A stretch of DNA of 64,000 nucleotides from UBA6912 sp963792895 (GCA_963792895.1 CAWBYA010000007.1:1276700-1340699), one strand, 5' to 3'; counted from the first letter of the stretch, positions 21,256 through 29,115 are shown. Made by a program: numbers and translations. Notes: a model not told the origin generated them from the letters alone.

Positions 21256-22434
21256 TCACGGCGTGTGCGGTGCGGCGTCCGCCGCCGCACGCTGGATCAT
21301 CTTCGGCGAGACAGGGATGGCTGCGGCGACATCCCGCTTGCCGGCCGAGACCTCTGATGCCAACACTTGCTCCAGCCGGGCGGGGCCACGACCGATTCCG
21401 GACCGGATGGCGAATCTCCCAGCCGCGTTGCAGATCGTCCGCGGCAGGAACGCACCGCGGGCGCGGCGTGCGGTGGCGCGAATCCGGGTACCGCCTCCCG
21501 TCGGCTCGAGCTCGATCTGGATCTGGATCAGCACCGTCGTTCGAGGGACCGGCGTCGTGTCCTCAGTCGTCATGCTGAGGAAAGGTTGCCAGTCGACGAC
21601 GGTTTGTGTGGTGATTCGGCCGCTGCCGTGAAAGCACCGGAACACGCTGCCCGTCCCGAGCCTGACCTCTCCGCGTTCGGCGACTTCCTGGCGCTCAGCG
21701 TGCATGAAGACGGCGCGGTACTCGGGTCTGGCGAGGACGTCCCAAGCGGCGGCAACGGGGACGGGCAGGTCTCCTTCGACCATGACGAGCACGTCGCGCT
21801 CGGGGATCGTGACCCGTACCGACTCCTTTCTGGCGTCCCACAGCGGGTGCATGTCCTGAACCCACAGGGATACCCGACCGATGTCTTCGTACTCCTCCGC
21901 ATGTGGAACCAGTTCCGTGAGGAAGTCGCGGAGGTCGAGTGCGTCGATCGCCGACTGGGAGTAGATGGTGTAGGCGCCGATACCCGTGCTCGCGACCACG
22001 CCATTCCCGAGGAGTCGGTGCACCGCAACGACGGCCGGGCCCAGCACCTCGTTGCGACCGGCCACGTTGTGCTCCGCAAACTCCCCGTGGTGAACGACGA
22101 ACTTGAGGTCGAGGTGCGAGATGTTGGCGCATGCGTTGCACGAGCAGGTCGTGTTGAGCACCATCAGCTCGATCGTGCGCTTGAACGCAACGTACGTGTC
22201 CTCGATGATCTCCACCAAGGTCTGCCCTCTCAGGGAGCCGTTGCCGCGCTCGTGGCCGAAGACGGCATCTCCCTCGAGTTGCGCCACGACGAGCGGGGCC
22301 CGCGCTTGGTCGACGAGCAGCTCGATCAGCGTTGCGAGGACGCCTCGTGCGTGCTCCAGCTCCGATTCGTTGAGATAGCGCGTGTAACCGCTGATGTCTG
22401 CGATCAGCAGGAACCCGGTCCGCGGCGGCGTCAT
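21256..22434 (-). CDS. DUF2652 cyclase-homology protein with SRPBCC domain
   Basis: 392 residues. The first 190 resemble the DUF2652 family, a relative of class III nucleotidyl cyclases: FLLIADISGYTRYL and VAQLEGDAVFGH retain the two aspartates that bind metal in cyclases. A cysteine-rich stretch CSCNAC near residue 95 is characteristic and may bind metal. The second half (about 205-350) reads as an SRPBCC/START-like ligand-binding fold: VMVEGDLPVPVAAAWDVLARPEYRAVFM, then FRCFHGSGRITTQTVVDW. Whether it makes cyclic nucleotide is untested. It heads the minus-strand envelope gene run. AAGGACG precedes the ATG, and a TAGCAT box lies further upstream. Confidence 0.78.
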   Translation of the reverse strand: MTPPRTGFLLIADISGYTRYLNESELEHARGVLATLIELLVDQARAPLVVAQLEGDAVFGHERGNGSLRGQTLVEIIEDTYVAFKRTIELMVLNTTCSCNACANISHLDLKFVVHHGEFAEHNVAGRNEVLGPAVVAVHRLLGNGVVASTGIGAYTIYSQSAIDALDLRDFLTELVPHAEEYEDIGRVSLWVQDMHPLWDARKESVRVTIPERDVLVMVEGDLPVPVAAAWDVLARPEYRAVFMHAERQEVAERGEVRLGTGSVFRCFHGSGRITTQTVVDWQPFLSMTTEDTTPVPRTTVLIQIQIELEPTGGGTRIRATARRARGAFLPRTICNAAGRFAIRSGIGRGPARLEQVLASEVSAGKRDVAAAIPVSPKMIQRAAADAAPHTP

Positions 22435-22557
22435 CGATCGTCCTTCGTCAGTGTGCCGATGCTACGGACGTTTCTGGGGATGCGTGAGTCACGGGGCACC
22501 AGTTCGTGGCATGCTCGACTTGCCGGCGAGCGGGGCGACGCGCGGCACAATGCTGCG

Positions 22558-23022
22558 ATGAGCAATCATCGCCATCCACCTGTCGATACCAGCCAAGTGG
22601 TTCGGATCCTCGGATCTGGCGAAGGCGCCCTTCTTCGCAACGTCGCACCCGGCGTCTTCGACAATCCCTTGGACGCACACTGGAGCGCCGAGTTTCTGGA
22701 CGATTCGCGCCATCACCTGGCGGTTGCGGTCCACGACGCGGTCGTCATCGGGATGGCTTCGGGCGTCCACTACGTGCATCCCGACAAGCCCCCCGAGCTG
22801 TGGATCAACGAGCTTGGTGTCGCACCCTCCCACCAGGGGCGGGGCATAGGCAGGGCGCTGCTCGACGCGCTGCTGGCGCACGGACGGACGCTGGGGTGTG
22901 ATGAGGCGTGGGTGCTGACGGACATGGCCAATGCGCGTGCGCGTCGCCTCTATGCCGGTGCCGGCGGCGAAGAACGAGAGCCGCCCGTCTACGTCACGTT
23001 CCGGTTGGGCCGGGAGCAGTGA
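22558..23022 (+). CDS. GNAT-family N-acetyltransferase
   Basis: 154 residues with a single GCN5-type fold. The acetyl-CoA pyrophosphate loop is clear: INELGVAPSHQGRGIGRALL at about 84-103, followed by CDEAWVLTDMANARARRLYAGAGG, which is motif B. The arrangement (short enzyme, ELWINELGV, late ARALY helix) resembles small aminoglycoside- or peptide-acetylating GNATs, but the substrate cannot be read. The ATG at 22558 is the first reasonable start; the frame is open for a long way upstream on this strand, but that part is antisense to the DUF2652 gene. It is divergent from that gene and converges with the dipeptidase. Confidence 0.85.
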   Translation: MSNHRHPPVDTSQVVRILGSGEGALLRNVAPGVFDNPLDAHWSAEFLDDSRHHLAVAVHDAVVIGMASGVHYVHPDKPPELWINELGVAPSHQGRGIGRALLDALLAHGRTLGCDEAWVLTDMANARARRLYAGAGGEEREPPVYVTFRLGREQ

Positions 23023-23063
23023 TCCCACAGCCGTGAACGGATCGATCGCAGACGTTTCCTGCC

Positions 23064-24206
23064 TCAGCGGGCCGGTGGTGCCGCGCCGGCTGCCTCCGCG
23101 GCGGCGAGCACCCGCAATGTGTTGTCGCCGAGCACTTTGCGGATGTCGGCTTCCGACCAGTCCCGCCGGAGCAGCTCCTCGGTGATGGCCGGGTAGCACG
23201 AGACGTCTTCGAGCCCATCGGGCGTCAACGTCATGCCGTCGAAATCGGATCCGAGCCCGACTGCATCGACGCCGGCTACTGCGGCGATGTGCTCGATGTG
23301 GTCGACGACGCCGGCCACGGTGCCGCGGTCGACGGCGAGGCCCGACTCGATGCGGTCCATCTCGTCGGCGATCGCCTTCTCGTCGCCGTCGAACTCGGCC
23401 CGCACCCGGCGCCACGTGTCGAACATCTCCACCATCTTCCGCGCCGTCGAGGCAACGACGAATCCCGGGAAGAAGACGGCCATCACGACGCCGCCGCGGC
23501 GGCCGATCTCGGCCAGCACGTCGTCGGGGATGTTGCGGGGGTGGGGGGCCAGTGCTGCCGCGTTCGAGTGGGAGGCGATCACCGGTGCCTCGGACACGGC
23601 GAGCGCTTCGCGCATGGTGTCGACCGAGACGTGGGAGAGGTCGACGAGCATCCCGAGACCGTTCATCGCCCGCACCACGTCGCACCCGAAGTCGGTGAGC
23701 CCGCCGTGCCGGGCATCGTCGGTGGCCGAGTCCGCCCACGGCAGGGTGTCGCTGTGGGTGAGGGTCATGTAGCGCACGCCTCGCTCGGCGAGTGCTGCGA
23801 GCTTGTCGAGCGATCCCTCGATGGCGTGGCCGCCCTCGGCGCCGAGCAGGCACGCTATTCGGCCGCCACTTCGGATCCGGCGCGCGTCGCTCGCGGTCCT
23901 GGCCATCTCGAGGCGAGCGTCTCGCGCCGCGATGTGCTCGACGAGGTCGATCTGCGCCATCGTCTCCGCAAAGGGCTCCGGGATGTCCGCAGGCACGTAT
24001 ACCGACCAGAACTGACCCCCGACGCCGCCCTCGAGCATGCGGGGCACATCGGTGTGGAAGCGGGGGAGCGGACCGCGCGGATCGGCAGCGTCGAGATCGC
24101 CGCCAGCCTCAGTGCGCAACGCCCACGGCAGGTCGTTGTGACCGTCTATGACGGGGAGATCGCTGTGGATCCGGCGTGCCGCAGCGGCAACATCGAGGGG
24201 CGTCAT
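23064..24206 (-). CDS. Membrane dipeptidase family (peptidase M19)
   Basis: 380 residues, typical for the renal-dipeptidase-like zinc amidohydrolase family. All metal-site motifs are present in order: DGHNDLPW near the N-terminus, the bridging glutamate in EGGHAIEG, LTHSDTL, LVDLSHVS, ASHSNAAAL and VGLGSDFDGM. It should hydrolyse dipeptides (including L-D or D-residue dipeptides) in the cytoplasm; there is no signal peptide. A minus-strand TACTGT box (plus 24215-24220) ends eight bases before the ATG, suggesting a leaderless transcript. It lies downstream of the SufR-like regulator gene but, given its own promoter, is probably expressed independently. Confidence 0.9.
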   Translation of the reverse strand: MTPLDVAAAARRIHSDLPVIDGHNDLPWALRTEAGGDLDAADPRGPLPRFHTDVPRMLEGGVGGQFWSVYVPADIPEPFAETMAQIDLVEHIAARDARLEMARTASDARRIRSGGRIACLLGAEGGHAIEGSLDKLAALAERGVRYMTLTHSDTLPWADSATDDARHGGLTDFGCDVVRAMNGLGMLVDLSHVSVDTMREALAVSEAPVIASHSNAAALAPHPRNIPDDVLAEIGRRGGVVMAVFFPGFVVASTARKMVEMFDTWRRVRAEFDGDEKAIADEMDRIESGLAVDRGTVAGVVDHIEHIAAVAGVDAVGLGSDFDGMTLTPDGLEDVSCYPAITEELLRRDWSEADIRKVLGDNTLRVLAAAEAAGAAPPAR

Positions 24207-24239
24207 GACCTGCGACAGTAGCGGCGTTACCCTCCCCCG

Positions 24240-24349
24240 ATGAGACCCGCTGCCAAGATCCTGCTGCTCGAGGCTGCTGCGCTCAGACCGGTTGTCGATG
24301 CCGCCGATGAGGCCGGCTTCGCCCGGCCCACAGCTCCTCGCCGGTGCGG
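24240..24349 (+). pseudogene. Possible truncated gene start
   Basis: ATG 24240 follows a good TACCCT -10 box (24228-24233) at the leaderless spacing seen elsewhere in the window. It reads KILLLEAAALRPVVDAADE then GFARPTA, a helix weakly like the N-terminus of mycothiol-dependent DinB-like proteins. After about 35 codons the frame runs into the antisense of the regulator gene and loses protein character. I read it as a remnant of a gene replaced or cut by the regulator, at low confidence. Confidence 0.25.
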
Positions 24350-25045
24350 TCAGATATCGGTGACGCAGCTCTCGTCTGCGACGTCGTGGGGCGTGACGAC
24401 GGCATCGGCCGGCTGGTGGGCGGCCTCGAGGAGGCCACGCACGATGCCCTGGTCGAGCTTGCAGACGATCTCGGGGTGGTTGGCGGCGGTCTCGCCGAAC
24501 GGACAGAAACGAGTGACGAGGGTGCGGGCCCCCGGCGCGGCCTCAGTGTCGAATCCGACGCCCATCATGGCCCTGGCGACCGCCTCAACGGCGGTGTCGA
24601 ACCCGGCATCATCCGGCAGCCCGATCTCGGCCGCCAGCTCTCGCCCGTACTCCCGCCCGATCTCCTCGGCGACGGCCGGTGCCGCATCGGGAGCGATCCG
24701 CTCGACGACCCGCACGAGCAGCTCGGCGAGCAGGTCGTAGCGTCGCGCCGGGAATTGGACGGACACCTCTTGAGCCGACGGCTCGTAGTGTTTTGCGGGT
24801 CGCCCCGCCCCCGGGCCGCGGCGATCGTTGCGGCGGCGATGAGTCACCTGAAGCCACCCGTCGGCGACCAGCCGGTCCAGGTGATGGCGTGCGACGTTGG
24901 GATGGAGGTCGAATGCTCCTGCGATGTGGGCAACGGTGACCGGCTCCGGCGCTTCGCGCACGGCGATGTAGATCCCGCGACGCGTCGTATCGCCGAGCGA
25001 GGCGGCGAGGCTGGCGACTTGACGGTCGAATGTGCTGGTATCCAC
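24350..25045 (-). CDS. ArsR-fold, SufR-like iron-sulfur transcriptional regulator
   Basis: 231 residues. The N-terminal winged helix (about 5-75: VASLAASLGDTTRRGIYIAV, TVAHIAGAFDLHPNVARHHLDRL, DGWLQV) is ArsR/SufR-like. The C-terminal part has cysteines spaced as in iron-sulfur SufR-type proteins: TRFCPFGETAANHPEIVC and a last Cys near the end (ESCVTDI). It probably senses cluster status and controls the divergent mrp gene, an Fe-S scaffold or carrier. GTG 25045 is chosen because it gives DTSTFDRQVASLA directly before the helix; residues upstream are not conserved. Its -10 would be the minus-strand TATAGT within the palindrome ACTATAGT at 25093-25100. Confidence 0.78.
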   Translation of the reverse strand: MDTSTFDRQVASLAASLGDTTRRGIYIAVREAPEPVTVAHIAGAFDLHPNVARHHLDRLVADGWLQVTHRRRNDRRGPGAGRPAKHYEPSAQEVSVQFPARRYDLLAELLVRVVERIAPDAAPAVAEEIGREYGRELAAEIGLPDDAGFDTAVEAVARAMMGVGFDTEAAPGARTLVTRFCPFGETAANHPEIVCKLDQGIVRGLLEAAHQPADAVVTPHDVADESCVTDI

Positions 25046-25092
25046 GGCTCGATCCGGTTCGGGTCGGGGCGAATCTCTGGGCTCCGGCCCCT

Positions 25093-25100
25093 CACTATAG
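25093..25100. promoter_or_regulatory. Shared bidirectional -10 box (ACTATAGT)
   Basis: ACTATAGT is its own reverse complement, so it gives TATAGT on both strands: for mrp on the plus strand (start 25137) and for the SufR-like regulator on the minus strand (start 25045). Divergent transcription from a common -10 would couple the two promoters to one bound regulator. Confidence 0.5.
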
Positions 25101-25103
25101 TTT

Positions 25104-25122
25104 CTATCTACTACGCAGATAG
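25104..25122. promoter_or_regulatory. Dyad operator between regulator and mrp
   Basis: CTATCT and AGATAG form perfect six-base arms around ACTACGC. The dyad lies just after the shared -10 box and spans the expected mrp transcription start, ending at the AGGAG ribosome site (25121-25125). This is where a repressor would block mrp. The likely ligand is the divergent SufR-like regulator, which is inference. Confidence 0.5.
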
Positions 25123-25136
25123 GAGTTTGAAGACTC

Positions 25137-26237
25137 ATGAGTGTCGATGTCGAAGCCGTACGGAGCGCAATCGGCAAGGTCGAGGATCCAGAGATCCACC
25201 GCTCGATCGCCGAGCTGAACATGCTGCGGGAGCTCGACGTGCGGCCGGATGGCTCCGTGCGTGTACTCGTTGCGCTCACCATCCCGGGCTGTCCTCTCAA
25301 GGACAAGCTCACCGAGGATGTGACGGCTGCGGCTCGGAGCGTCTCCGGCGTCACCTCCGTGGCCGTCGAGTTCACCCACATGACAGACGAGGAGCGGGCT
25401 CAGCTGGTCGCCGACGTGCGCGGCGCCCCCACCCGTGAGATCACGATCGGCGGTGCCGCCAGCAAGACACGTGTGATCGCCATTTCGTCCGGCAAGGGCG
25501 GTGTCGGCAAGTCTTCGGTGACAGCCAATCTGGCCGTCTCTCTCGCCAGGCTGGGACGTACCGTGGGAATCATCGACGCCGATGTCTGGGGCTTCTCCAT
25601 CCCCAAGATGCTCGGCGTCGACCGAGTGCCGACCGTGATCGACGACACGCTGCTGCCACCCGAGGTCCACGGTGTGCGAGTGATGTCCATGGACTACTTC
25701 GTGCGTCCCGACCAGGCCGTCATCTGGCGGGGGCCGATGCTGCACAAGGCCCTGGAGCAATTCCTGGCAGACGTGCATTGGGACGACCCCGACTACCTGC
25801 TGATCGATATGCCTCCAGGGACGGGCGACATCGCCATTTCCATGTCGCAGTTCTTGCCCCGAGCCCAGGCCATCGTCGTCACCACGCCCCAGGTGACCGC
25901 GCAGCGGGTCGCGAAACGGGCGGGTCTGATGGCCCGCAAGGTCAACCAAGAGATCCTCGGCGTCGTCGAGAACATGTCGTGGTTCACCGGCAACGATGGG
26001 GTGCGCTACCCGATCTTCGGTGAGGGCGGTGGAGCGGTGCTGGCCGAGGAGCTCGAAGTGCCGTTGCTGGCACAGGTGCCGCTCGTCCCGGCCCTTCGTG
26101 AGGGGGCGGACAGGGGGCACCCGGTTACGATTGCCGACCCGGGCGGCGAAGCCGCTACTGCTTTTGAGCACCTCGCTGCGGAGGTCGAAGCCCGGAAGCC
26201 TCGGGTGCGCACGCATCCCGAACTCGTCGTACGTTGA
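25137..26237 (+). CDS. mrp: Mrp/NBP35-family iron-sulfur carrier ATPase
   Basis: 366 residues. Residues 1-85 are a MIP18/DUF59 domain (VRSAIGKVEDPEIHRSIAEL, TIPGCPLKDKL). The P-loop ATPase domain follows with the deviant Walker A SSGKGGVGKSSVTANLA near 116-132, DADVWGFSIPKMLG and LIDMPPGTGDIAIS. Mrp/ApbC proteins assemble or deliver Fe-S clusters. The bridging CxxC of enterobacterial ApbC is absent: the matching loop reads WFTGNDGVRYPIFGEGGG, as I recall for other actinobacterial Mrp proteins. AGGAG precedes the ATG by 11 bases. It lies next to a SufR-like regulator and two genes from whiB1, itself an Fe-S protein. Confidence 0.92.
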   Translation: MSVDVEAVRSAIGKVEDPEIHRSIAELNMLRELDVRPDGSVRVLVALTIPGCPLKDKLTEDVTAAARSVSGVTSVAVEFTHMTDEERAQLVADVRGAPTREITIGGAASKTRVIAISSGKGGVGKSSVTANLAVSLARLGRTVGIIDADVWGFSIPKMLGVDRVPTVIDDTLLPPEVHGVRVMSMDYFVRPDQAVIWRGPMLHKALEQFLADVHWDDPDYLLIDMPPGTGDIAISMSQFLPRAQAIVVTTPQVTAQRVAKRAGLMARKVNQEILGVVENMSWFTGNDGVRYPIFGEGGGAVLAEELEVPLLAQVPLVPALREGADRGHPVTIADPGGEAATAFEHLAAEVEARKPRVRTHPELVVR

Positions 26238-26254
26238 CATGGAGGCCATGAAGA

Positions 26255-26506
26255 GTGAGTGACACGACAAAGGTGCGAGTTGGTGTGCAATCGGCTCGCG
26301 AGCTGGAGCTCGACGTCGACGAGCCCGAGGCCGTGCGGAAGGCAATCGAAGCGGCGGCATCCGCAGGTGATCACATGGTGTGGTTCACGGACAGCCGCGG
26401 CCATCAATATGGTGTCGTTGTCGACAAGCTGGCCTTCTTCGAGGTCGAGTACGCCAAGGGCAAGAAGGGCCTCGGATTCGCCTCCCACGGCCAAGAATCC
26501 GCCTAG
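26255..26506 (+). CDS. DUF3107 family protein
   Basis: 83 residues starting at GTG 26255: SDTTKVRVGVQSARELELD, HMVWFTDSRGHQYGVVVDKLAFFEVE. Short proteins of this pattern form the actinobacterial DUF3107 family of unknown function, encoded near whiB-type and housekeeping genes. It is a compact alpha/beta protein with no cysteines and no signal. It lies 17 bases after mrp and is probably in the same transcript, which ends at the strong hairpin just downstream. Confidence 0.8.
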   Translation: MSDTTKVRVGVQSARELELDVDEPEAVRKAIEAAASAGDHMVWFTDSRGHQYGVVVDKLAFFEVEYAKGKKGLGFASHGQESA

Positions 26507-26513
26507 AACGCCA

Positions 26514-26541
26514 AGGAGCCCCGGCTGATGCCGGGGCTCCT
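26514..26541. terminator. Strong bidirectional terminator between mrp operon and whiB1
   Basis: AGGAGCCCCGGC (26514-26525) pairs perfectly with GCCGGGGCTCCT (26530-26541) over the four-base loop TGAT. It lies eight bases after the DUF3107 stop and 24 before the whiB1 stop, so it can end both convergent transcripts. There is no U tract on the plus side, as is common in actinobacteria. Confidence 0.8.
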
Positions 26542-26565
26542 CGGTTGGGGGGAGTTCGGTTCGGT

Positions 26566-26838
26566 TCAGCTCGCCTGGCGCTGGCGACGGCGTTCCGCCA
26601 GCCAGCGCTTCCGCAGCCTGCGGCGGTCGTCCTCCGCATACCCGCCCCAGACGCCCGCTTCTTGGTTCGTCTCGAGTGCGTACTGGAGGCACGCCTCTTG
26701 CACGGAGCAGATCGAGCAGATGGCCGTCGCCTTCTCGATCTGAGCGACGGCTGGACCGGTCGTTCCGATGGGAAAGAACAGGTCTGGGTCGGTGTCGCGA
26801 CAGGCGGAGAGCTCTCGCCAGTCGGTCAGGGTCAGCAT
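26566..26838 (-). CDS. whiB1: WhiB1-type iron-sulfur transcriptional regulator
   Basis: 90 residues with the four WhiB cysteines at C13, C41, C44 and C50 (SACRDTDPDLFFP, then CSICSVQEAC), the GVWGG turn (62-66) and a basic tail (RRRLRKRW, ERRRQRQ) that contacts DNA or the sigma factor. The DPDLFFPIGTTGPA segment and short tail match WhiB1, which in mycobacteria binds a nitric-oxide-sensitive 4Fe-4S cluster and region 4 of the main sigma factor. GAGGAG precedes ATG 26838. A CRP-family site lies 34 bases upstream of the ATG (26872-26887); mycobacterial whiB1 is known to be CRP-controlled, so the regulation may be conserved. Confidence 0.92.
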   Translation of the reverse strand: MLTLTDWRELSACRDTDPDLFFPIGTTGPAVAQIEKATAICSICSVQEACLQYALETNQEAGVWGGYAEDDRRRLRKRWLAERRRQRQAS

Positions 26839-26871
26839 GGCAGCTCCTCGGCGGTCGGTGAGGGTTGTGAA

Positions 26872-26887
26872 CGTGAATCTTTTCACA
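26872..26887. promoter_or_regulatory. CRP/GlxR-like site upstream of whiB1
   Basis: CGTGA-ATCTTT-TCACA differs from the CRP-family consensus TGTGA-N6-TCACA at one position. A second GTGAA half-site (TTGTGAA, 26865-26871) overlaps it on one side. It is 34 bases before the whiB1 start codon. Confidence 0.5.
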
Positions 26888-27033
26888 AACGTGGTCTGAA
26901 AAATGAGCCGACGACCGGCTCCGAATAGGACTGTAGACCTAGGTGCGTTCTCCCGCAAGCACTTTTTCCGTACAAATCGCAGAAGTCGCCACGCGGCCTG
27001 GTTGAATGGTTGGAGACTCGAGGAGGGCATCCG

Positions 27034-27489
27034 ATGAGCATTCAAACGGAGTTGCGTGACGAACTCGCCGATGCGATGCGAGCCCGCGACAAGGCCCGCA
27101 TCAACGTGATTCGACAGGTGGAAACCGAGGTGTCGGTCGCCAAGTCCGCACCCGGATTCACCGGCGAGATCGACGACGATCTGTATCTGCGGACCATCGC
27201 GGCGTACGTCAAGAAGATGGACAAGGCGCGCCAGGAGTACGAGGCCGTGGGGGATCGGGGTCGAGAACGCGCCGACCAGCTCGCGTTCGAGATCGACTAC
27301 CTGGCACGGTGGCTCCCGAAGACGCTCGGAGAAGACGAGAGTCGCAGCCTGGTGCGCACCGCAATCGCCGAACTCGCCGCTGATGACCCCAAGATGGTGG
27401 GCCGCGTGATCGGCCACGTCATGAAGTCCGCCGACAACCTCGATGGCGGCCTCGTGAACCGCCTCGTCCGTGAGGAGCTCGGCACATAG
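27034..27489 (+). CDS. yqeY: GatB/YqeY domain protein
   Basis: 151 residues, the full length of the YqeY family: IQTELRDELADAMRARDKAR at the start, a middle helix LRTIAAYVKKMDKARQEYE, then LARWLPKTLGEDE and the C-terminal KMVGRVIGHVMK. It is homologous to the tail domain of GatB amidotransferase and may bind tRNA; its cellular role is unclear. GAGGAGGG sits about eight bases before ATG 27034, which is preferred over the GTG-like start 24 bases upstream. It is divergent from whiB1, with a 195-base intergenic region that holds the CRP-like site. Confidence 0.88.
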   Translation: MSIQTELRDELADAMRARDKARINVIRQVETEVSVAKSAPGFTGEIDDDLYLRTIAAYVKKMDKARQEYEAVGDRGRERADQLAFEIDYLARWLPKTLGEDESRSLVRTAIAELAADDPKMVGRVIGHVMKSADNLDGGLVNRLVREELGT

Positions 27490-27515
27490 GTGCCGGGCTG
27501 CCCGAGTATTCGCCG

Positions 27516-28448
27516 ATGCTGGCGGTGCGGCGGCTGAGCCCGTTTGTCGACCCGGAGTGGGGCTTCGAGGTGAAATGGGATGGGGTGCGCACGATCCTGT
27601 CCTTCGACGGTGATGAGGTGCTGCTCCGCAGCAGAGCCGGGAACGATGCGACTGCGAAATACCCGGAGCTCGCCGGCTTCAGGTCTGGAAATCCGATGAT
27701 CCTCGATGGGGAAGTGGTCGCTCCGGACGCCACCGGTCGGCCGTCGTTCGAGCGGCTCCAGCAACGGATGAACGTCACTGCGCCTCCCCAGGTCGCGAAG
27801 TTGTCGGTGGCGATTCCCGTCACCTATGTCGTATTCGACGTGCTCTTCGACGGCGTGCCGTTGATCGATCAGCCTTGGACGGCGCGCCGAGCCCGTCTCG
27901 CCGGTCTGGAGCTTCCCGCCTCGTTCACCCGAGTCGAGCCCGTCGACGAAGACCCCAGCGCCCTGTGGGACCTGGTGCGCGCCAGGGGGCTCGAAGGCAT
28001 CGTGGCCAAGCGGCTCGACAGCCTCTACCGACCCGGCGAGCGATCGCCCGACTGGCAGAAGATCACGGCATTCCGGACCGTCCGAGCGGTCGTTGGAGGC
28101 TTCACCAAGGGCGATGGCGGGCGCTCGGGTTCGTTCGGTGCGCTGCTGCTCGGCCTCCGGGATCAAGATGGTTTGCGCTGGGTTGGGGCGGTTGGCTCAG
28201 GGTTCTCCGACGCGGCACTCGGCGCCATCCGCGCTGCGCTCGACCAGATGGTTGTCGCCGAGTGCCCCTTCGTGCCCGACGACCAGATCCCAGCGGCAAC
28301 GTGGGTGCATCCGCACCTGGTGGCTGCGGTGCAATACAAGGAATGGACCGGGGCAGGCAGGCTGCGTGCCCCCTCGTTCAAGGGATTCACCCAGGACGAC
28401 GCCGGGTCGGTGACTTGGGAGACCGAGGGCCCAGGGGCTCCGGGCTGA
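27516..28448 (+). CDS. ATP-dependent DNA ligase (LigC/LigD ligase type)
   Basis: About 310 residues: the ligase core without polymerase or nuclease domains. Nucleotidyltransferase motifs are EVKWDGVR (motif I, catalytic lysine), MILDGEVV (III), EGIVAKRLDSLYRPG (IV) and SPDWQKIT (V); an OB fold follows (VVGGFTKGDGGRSGSFGALL). Such ligases join breaks in bacterial non-homologous end joining or base-excision repair. Ku is encoded 0.8 kb downstream on the other strand. The start is ATG 27516, although family-like residues LPEYSP precede it, so the true start may be a non-ATG codon a few codons upstream, just after yqeY. Confidence 0.85.
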   Translation: MLAVRRLSPFVDPEWGFEVKWDGVRTILSFDGDEVLLRSRAGNDATAKYPELAGFRSGNPMILDGEVVAPDATGRPSFERLQQRMNVTAPPQVAKLSVAIPVTYVVFDVLFDGVPLIDQPWTARRARLAGLELPASFTRVEPVDEDPSALWDLVRARGLEGIVAKRLDSLYRPGERSPDWQKITAFRTVRAVVGGFTKGDGGRSGSFGALLLGLRDQDGLRWVGAVGSGFSDAALGAIRAALDQMVVAECPFVPDDQIPAATWVHPHLVAAVQYKEWTGAGRLRAPSFKGFTQDDAGSVTWETEGPGAPG

Positions 28449-28545
28449 CCTACCTCCATCCAGCTCGTGCGCTTGTCTCGTAAGAAGGGTGTACGTGGCC
28501 TCAGGGTCGCAGAGACACAGACTTCACTCAAAGAGGTGATCCCAA

Positions 28546-29115
28546 ATGTTCCGTATCCGTATTTGGCTCGTTGCGCTCGTAGCGCTCTCCATGCTGGCCG
28601 CAGCGTGCGGCGGAGATGATGATGCTGCCGAAACAACGACCACCGAACCGACAACCGACACCACCGAAGCGGCGACCGACACCACCGAAGCCATGACCGA
28701 ACCCGGCACCATCGTCGACGTTGCGATCGCTGCCGGCACGTTCTCGACGCTCGTCACGGCCGTCCAGGCGGCCGACCTGGTCGACACGCTGAGCGGTGAC
28801 GGCCCATTCACCGTCTTCGCCCCGACCGACGACGCTTTCGCTGCACTGCCCGAGGGTACGCTCGACTCCTTGCTCGCCGATCCTGCGGCACTGAGCGACG
28901 TTCTCCTCTATCACGTGGTGCCCGGCACCGTGATGGCTGCAGACGTCGTGGGCCTCACGTCTGCGACGACGGCGCAAGGCAGCGACATCACAATCTCGGT
29001 AGCGGATGGTGTTGTCACCTTGAATGACTCGGTCACCGTCACCGCGACCGACATCGAAGCTTCGAACGGCGTGATTCACGTCATCGACGGAGTGCTTCTG
29101 CCTCCGACCAGCTGA
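28546..29115 (+). CDS. Fasciclin-domain lipoprotein
   Basis: 189 residues. The signal peptide ends in a lipobox (SMLAAAC, Cys 21), so the protein is lipid-anchored outside the membrane. A Thr/Glu-rich linker (about 27-50) with TTTTEPTTDTTEAATDTTEA repeats leads to one FAS1 domain: TFSTLVTAVQAADLVDTL, GPFTVFAPTDDAFAALP, LLYHVVPGTV, and the closing NGVIHVIDGVLLPP. FAS1 domains mediate adhesion; actinobacterial examples include MPT70/MPB83-type proteins. AGAGGTGAT is a good ribosome site. A perfect terminator palindrome follows 30 bases after the stop. Confidence 0.92.
   Translation: MFRIRIWLVALVALSMLAAACGGDDDAAETTTTEPTTDTTEAATDTTEAMTEPGTIVDVAIAAGTFSTLVTAVQAADLVDTLSGDGPFTVFAPTDDAFAALPEGTLDSLLADPAALSDVLLYHVVPGTVMAADVVGLTSATTAQGSDITISVADGVVTLNDSVTVTATDIEASNGVIHVIDGVLLPPTS

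Noticed and set aside
21367..22557. Plus-strand N-terminal extension of the GNAT protein (frame open for 397 more codons)
   Set aside because: It lies antisense to the DUF2652 gene and has no homology; GNAT homology starts just after ATG 22558.
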